In this document: in pieces, positions 22,845 through 26,108 of the stretch
Layout of the letters: every line of letters starts with the position of its first letter
Numbering within the stretch: the first letter of the stretch is position 1
Assembly: GCA_910577645.1 (NCBI GenBank)
Contig: CAJTOL010000040.1
Span: 1-26,108 of the forward strand
Reading direction: 5' to 3'
DNA: 26,108 nt
Source: an uncultured Lachnospiraceae bacterium
Lineage (GTDB): Bacteria > Bacillota > Clostridia > Lachnospirales > Lachnospiraceae
Notes under the pieces: generated by a model
The model's database searches: none
The model's input: only the letters and a program-made list of their open reading frames with translations
What the model was told of the DNA's origin: nothing
Made by a program: the position numbers and the translations under genes

Positions 22845-25436
22845 CTATTCTGCATAGGCAATCAATTTTTCTCCGTCTTCGGACACGTCAATGACAATGG
22901 TATTTCCCGCTCTGACACCGTCGCTTAAAATCAGCCGGGCTGCCAGGGTTTCTACATGTTTCTGGAGATATCTCTTTAAAGGCCGGGCTCCGTATACCGG
23001 ATCATAGCCCCGCTCCGTAACAAATGCCTTTGCCGCAATGGTCAGTTCTACCTTTAGCTCTTTATCCGCCAGGCGCTTGTTAATGTCTGCAATCAACAGA
23101 TCCACAATGCCGCTGATATTCTCCTTTGTAAGCGGTTTAAAGAGAACCGTCTCATCCAAACGATTCAAAAACTCCGGGCGGAAATGGGCCCGCAGCTCAT
23201 TCATCACCATATCCTCTGCATCAGGACGAATATTTCCCATTTCATCAATTCCCTCCAGCAGGTATTGGGAACCAATATTGGAAGTCATAATCAAAATGGT
23301 ATTTTTAAAGTCCACCGTTTTTCCCATGGAATCCGTGATCCGGCCATCGTCCAGAACCTGCAAAAGGACGTTAAATACATCCGGGTGGGCTTTTTCCACC
23401 TCGTCAAAAAGGACAACCGAATAAGGCTTTCTTCTCACCGCCTCGGTAAGCTGGCCCCCTTCCTCGTATCCTACATATCCGGGAGGCGCTCCGATTAACC
23501 GCGCTACGGAATGTTTCTCCATATATTCGCTCATATCGATACGGACCATGTTGGTCTCATCATCAAACAGGGACTCTGCCAAGGCCTTGGCAAGCTCGGT
23601 TTTTCCCACGCCGGTGGGGCCTAAAAACAGGAAGGATCCAATCGGTTTTGTAGGATCTTTGATCCCTGCTTTGGAACGGATAATTGCCTCCGTTACCTTC
23701 TCCACTCCCTCGTCCTGGCCGATAACCCGCTTGTGGAGAACTTCGTCTAAATGCAGGGTTTTACTGCGCTCGCTCTCCGTCAGCTTGGACACCGGGATCC
23801 CCGTCCAGCGGGAAATAATTCTGGCAATTTCATCTTCCGAAACGCTCTCATGAACCAGGCTTAAGTCCTGATTCCGGACTTTTTCTTCCTCTGCTTCCAG
23901 TTCCTTCTGAAGCTGGGGAAGCTTTCCGTACTGAAGCTCGGCAGCCTTATTTAAATCGTATTTTTGCTGGGCATCCTGAATCTGGCGGCCTACATTTTCA
24001 ATCTCCTCCCGCAGGGAAGATAATCGGTCCACGCTGGATTTCTCGTTTTCCCACTGAGCCTTCTTGGCAGCAAATTCGTCGTGAAGTTCTGCTAATTCTC
24101 TCTGCAGGTCTGCCAGACGATCCTGGCTTAACCGGTCTGTCTCTTTCTTTAAAGCCGCTTCCTCTATCTCCATCTGCATGGTCTTTCTGGACAACTCATC
24201 CAGCTCTGCCGGCATGGAATCCAGCTCTGTTTTAATAAGCGCGCAGGCCTCGTCCACCAGGTCAATGGCTTTATCCGGCAGAAACCGGTCACTGATATAG
24301 CGGTTGGAAAGGACTGCCGCAGAAACCAGGGCGGAGTCATTAATTTTAACGCCGTGGAATACCTCGTAGCGCTCCTTTAATCCCCTCAGGATGGAGATGG
24401 TATCCTCCACCGTAGGCTCTTCCACCATAACCGGCTGGAACCGGCGCTCCAGAGCGGCGTCTTTTTCAATATATTTTCGGTACTCATCTAAAGTAGTTGC
24501 GCCGATACAGTGAAGCTCGCCTCTGGCCAGCATAGGCTTTAACATATTTCCGGCATCCATAGATCCTTCGGTTTTCCCGGCTCCTACAATGGTGTGGAGC
24601 TCATCAATAAATAAAATGATCTGGCCTTCGCTCTTTTTTACTTCCTCCAATACGGCCTTTAACCGCTCCTCAAACTCGCCCCGGTACTTGGCTCCCGCTA
24701 CCAGAGCCCCCATATCAAGGGCAAATAATTTCTTATTTTTTAATCCTTCCGGTACGTCGCCCCGGATAATCCGCTGAGCCAGGCCTTCTACCACAGCAGT
24801 CTTGCCCACGCCGGGTTCTCCGATTAAAACCGGGTTATTTTTGGTCTTTCTGGACAGGATACGGACTACGTTTCGGATCTCGCCGTCACGGCCGATAACC
24901 GGATCTAATTTTTGATCCCTGGCACGCTCTACCAGGTCATAGCCGTATTTATTTAAGGTGTCGTAGGTGGCTTCCGGATTATCGCTTACCACCCTCTGGT
25001 TCCCCCGGACCGTGGAAAGGGCCTGGAGGAACCGCTCTCTGGTAATATTGTAAAGCCGGAATAATTCCTTGATGGCATGGCCCGGCTGTTTGACCATTGC
25101 CAGGAACAAATGCTCCACGGACACGTACTCGTCGCCCATGGCTTTTGCCTCGTCCTCTGCGTTTACCAGGACTTTATTTAAATCATTGCTGACATACAGC
25201 TGGCCGCCTCCGCTGACCTTGGGCAGCTTTTCTAAAAGCTTTTCCGCCTCGCCTCTAAACAGCTCCGGCTGGATCTCCATCTTGGCAATCAGCTTTAAAA
25301 TCAGGCTGTCCTCCAAAGTTAAAAGGCTTACCAATAAGTGCTCCTGCTCCATCTGCTGGTTGCCGTATTCATAGGCCAGTTTTTCACAGCCCTGGACAGC
25401 GGCAAGAGACTTTTGGGTGAATTTATTGATATTCAT
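22845..25436 (-). CDS. clpB: ATP-dependent chaperone ClpB
   Basis: 863 residues, full length for the family. The N-domain covers about 1-145 (FTQKSLAAVQGCEKLAYEYG). The first AAA+ module has Walker A GEPGVGKT at about 206-213 and Walker B ILFIDELHTIVGAG. The coiled-coil middle domain at about 400-525 distinguishes ClpB from ClpA/ClpC. The second AAA+ module has GPTGVGKTELAKALAE and VVLFDEVEKAHPDVFN. No ClpP-binding IGF/L loop was noticed, as expected for a disaggregase. It works with DnaK to rescue aggregated proteins in the cytoplasm. The ATG at 25436 has SD AGGAGG. A CIRCE operator overlapping its promoter indicates HrcA repression, and it has its own terminator, so it is a single-gene heat-shock unit. 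Confidence 0.97.
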   Translation of the reverse strand: MNINKFTQKSLAAVQGCEKLAYEYGNQQMEQEHLLVSLLTLEDSLILKLIAKMEIQPELFRGEAEKLLEKLPKVSGGGQLYVSNDLNKVLVNAEDEAKAMGDEYVSVEHLFLAMVKQPGHAIKELFRLYNITRERFLQALSTVRGNQRVVSDNPEATYDTLNKYGYDLVERARDQKLDPVIGRDGEIRNVVRILSRKTKNNPVLIGEPGVGKTAVVEGLAQRIIRGDVPEGLKNKKLFALDMGALVAGAKYRGEFEERLKAVLEEVKKSEGQIILFIDELHTIVGAGKTEGSMDAGNMLKPMLARGELHCIGATTLDEYRKYIEKDAALERRFQPVMVEEPTVEDTISILRGLKERYEVFHGVKINDSALVSAAVLSNRYISDRFLPDKAIDLVDEACALIKTELDSMPAELDELSRKTMQMEIEEAALKKETDRLSQDRLADLQRELAELHDEFAAKKAQWENEKSSVDRLSSLREEIENVGRQIQDAQQKYDLNKAAELQYGKLPQLQKELEAEEEKVRNQDLSLVHESVSEDEIARIISRWTGIPVSKLTESERSKTLHLDEVLHKRVIGQDEGVEKVTEAIIRSKAGIKDPTKPIGSFLFLGPTGVGKTELAKALAESLFDDETNMVRIDMSEYMEKHSVARLIGAPPGYVGYEEGGQLTEAVRRKPYSVVLFDEVEKAHPDVFNVLLQVLDDGRITDSMGKTVDFKNTILIMTSNIGSQYLLEGIDEMGNIRPDAEDMVMNELRAHFRPEFLNRLDETVLFKPLTKENISGIVDLLIADINKRLADKELKVELTIAAKAFVTERGYDPVYGARPLKRYLQKHVETLAARLILSDGVRAGNTIVIDVSEDGEKLIAYAE

Positions 25437-25490
25437 ACTTGCTCCTCCTAATATAATAGTGAATCGGCATGCGATGTTTGTTCTATTCGT

Positions 25491-25519
25491 AATATAACAC
25501 TTATTATTAGCACTGTCAA
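25491..25519 (-). promoter_or_regulatory. Sigma-A promoter of clpB
   Basis: On the minus strand, consensus TTGACA (25519-25514), a 17-bp spacer and TATATT (25496-25491) give a strong promoter about 55 bp upstream of the clpB ATG. Confidence 0.9.
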
Positions 25520-25533
25520 GTGTTGAGTGCTAA
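25507..25533. promoter_or_regulatory. CIRCE operator (HrcA binding site)
   Basis: TTAGCACTG, 9 nt, then GAGTGCTAA is the CIRCE inverted repeat with a single mismatch (the last base of the left arm). It overlaps the -35 box of the clpB promoter, so HrcA would block polymerase directly. Confidence 0.92.
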
Positions 25534-25627
25534 AATTGTATGGGAATTTTATGAAGTGGCGATAAAATGGGAATTTGAGAGGAATAGATATTGTTTAAAA
25601 ATTATATTTTGTACCTATAGTCCCCTA

Positions 25628-25657
25628 TTGTAAAATATGCTGTAATTTTTGTATAGT
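25628..25657 (+). promoter_or_regulatory. Plus-strand promoter for the short right-end unit
   Basis: TTGTAA (25628-25633), an 18-bp spacer and TATAGT (25652-25657). Transcription would start near 25664 and run through the 31-codon ORF and the hairpin-rich region to the terminator at 26062-26100. Confidence 0.45.
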
Positions 25658-25720
25658 GGAGAAGGTGTATCTATAAATAGCCGCCCCACTCAAAATCTAA
25701 AATGAAAGAAGGTGTCGTTC

Positions 25721-25816
25721 ATGGCATATAATGAAAAGCAGGGGGAAAAGCTTACTCCATTTATCGTGCGTGCAATCAATGAAACTATGGAACGTGACAA
25801 CCACAAGCAGGAATGA
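25721..25816 (+). CDS. 31-aa remnant resembling a ribbon-helix-helix protein
   Basis: The ATG at 25721 follows AAGAAGGTG at a good distance, and the ORF has 31 codons. It starts MAYNEKQ, as several small clostridial Arc-type proteins do, and then reads GEKLTPFIVRAINETMERDN, which looks like the C-terminal helix of a ribbon-helix-helix DNA-binding domain (compare G-E/K-S-L-x-x-F-I-x-x-A-I-x-E). Full-length relatives are about 60-70 residues, so the central strand and first helix seem to be missing, again in frame. It may be a non-functional remnant or a real micropeptide. Similarity is judged by eye only. A longer frame at 25731-26081 is a different reading of the same DNA and looks non-coding. 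Confidence 0.45.
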   Translation: MAYNEKQGEKLTPFIVRAINETMERDNHKQE

Positions 25817-26061
25817 CCGCCCTTGTCAGCACTCCGATTTCAAATCGGGATATTACCGCCGGATGCCGCCCGGAAAATTCCGGGTACTGTCTGGCCGCAC
25901 ATCTGATTCCCAACTTTTAGGGAATGGTTCGGGTCCGGGTACATTGCCACTTGTGGCTATGCTCTGCAAGGTTACATTTCAAATCGAACCTTCAAAAGAC
26001 GAAATTCGTTGTTTAGCGGCTCTACCCCACAATATCAATTTTTCACCTCATTATGAGGTCA
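25817..26061 (+). other. Hairpin-rich region, candidate structured RNA or element remnant
   Basis: About 245 nt without a convincing ORF contain at least seven local inverted repeats with tiny loops: CCGATTTCAAATCGG (25834-25848), CCCGGAAAATTCCGGG (25869-25884), ATTCCC/GGGAAT (25906-25925), GCCACTTGTGGC (25946-25957), AAGGTT/AACCTT (25968-25992), ACGAAATTCGT (25999-26009) and CCTCATTATGAGG (26046-26058). GGTTCG at 25926 can also pair with CGAACC at 25985. I do not recognise a named RNA family. Confidence 0.5.
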
Positions 26062-26100
26062 GCCGTCACTATTGCGAGTAGTGGCGGCTATTTCTTTTTT
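26062..26100 (+). terminator. Rho-independent terminator at the window's right end
   Basis: GCCGTCACTA (26062-26071) pairs with TAGTGGCGGC (26079-26088) with one non-canonical position and a 7-nt loop, followed by TATTTCTTTTTT. It closes the plus-strand unit that starts near 25664. Confidence 0.85.
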
Positions 26101-26108
26101 CCCTTGTA

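Noticed and set aside
25731..26081. 116-codon plus-strand ORF over the right-end region
   Set aside because: It has no SD, overlaps the better-supported 31-codon frame, and its sequence is a translation of hairpins with no protein-like pattern.
1..26108. CRISPR arrays, tRNA and rRNA genes, integrase or transposase genes
   Set aside because: Nothing with regular spaced repeats, cloverleaf or rRNA-like sequence, or a recombinase domain was seen.

Overview
The window looks like chromosome from a Firmicute of the class Clostridia, most likely a Lachnospiraceae-type gut anaerobe. The evidence is a CIRCE-controlled clpB, a clostridial-type FeoB, Gram-positive promoters and Shine-Dalgarno (SD) sites, a SUV3-like helicase and a Tet(M)-like GTPase of the sort found in these genomes, and moderate GC with AT-rich accessory patches. 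This placement is inferred from gene content only.

Left part (1-4073): a PTS EIIB fragment that runs into a 126-bp palindromic MITE-like element (minus strand), then a plus-strand run of an AraC-family regulator, sfsA, a lone feoA and two half-size chromate (CHR) transporter genes, closed by a strong terminator.

Accessory patch A (4086-5798, minus strand, AT-rich): a HicB-like antitoxin and an AlbA_2/Schlafen-type DNA-binding protein. Both look internally deleted in frame. A DUF1796-type gene fragment follows, cut by a 45-bp palindrome.

Minus-strand block 5795-10007: a Tet(M)-like translation GTPase followed by a SUV3-like RNA helicase with a zinc knuckle and a Gly/Arg/His tail.

Accessory patch B (10120-10915, AT-rich): a GNAT acetyltransferase bracketed by 26-bp inverted repeats that match the arms of the patch A palindrome. 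feoB (11075-12955) comes next, far from feoA.

Main operon (22601 down to 13086, minus strand): eight tightly packed or overlapping genes encode a response regulator, a histidine kinase, an 852-aa exported membrane protein, an ABC ATPase, an ABC-2 permease, an SPFH protein with zinc ribbons, a TFIIB-type zinc-ribbon membrane protein and a TPM-domain membrane protein. The last three match the parts of the Bacillus subtilis ydjGHI module, here without a PspA gene but joined to a two-component system and an ABC transporter. This is the best candidate in the window for an uncharacterised system, probably for sensing and maintaining the cell envelope.

Right end: clpB with a near-perfect CIRCE over a consensus promoter and a 20-bp-stem terminator. 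Beyond it, on the plus strand, a separate short transcription unit encodes a 31-aa remnant resembling a ribbon-helix-helix protein and about 245 nt packed with small hairpins, ending in a terminator.

No tRNA, rRNA or CRISPR array was recognised.
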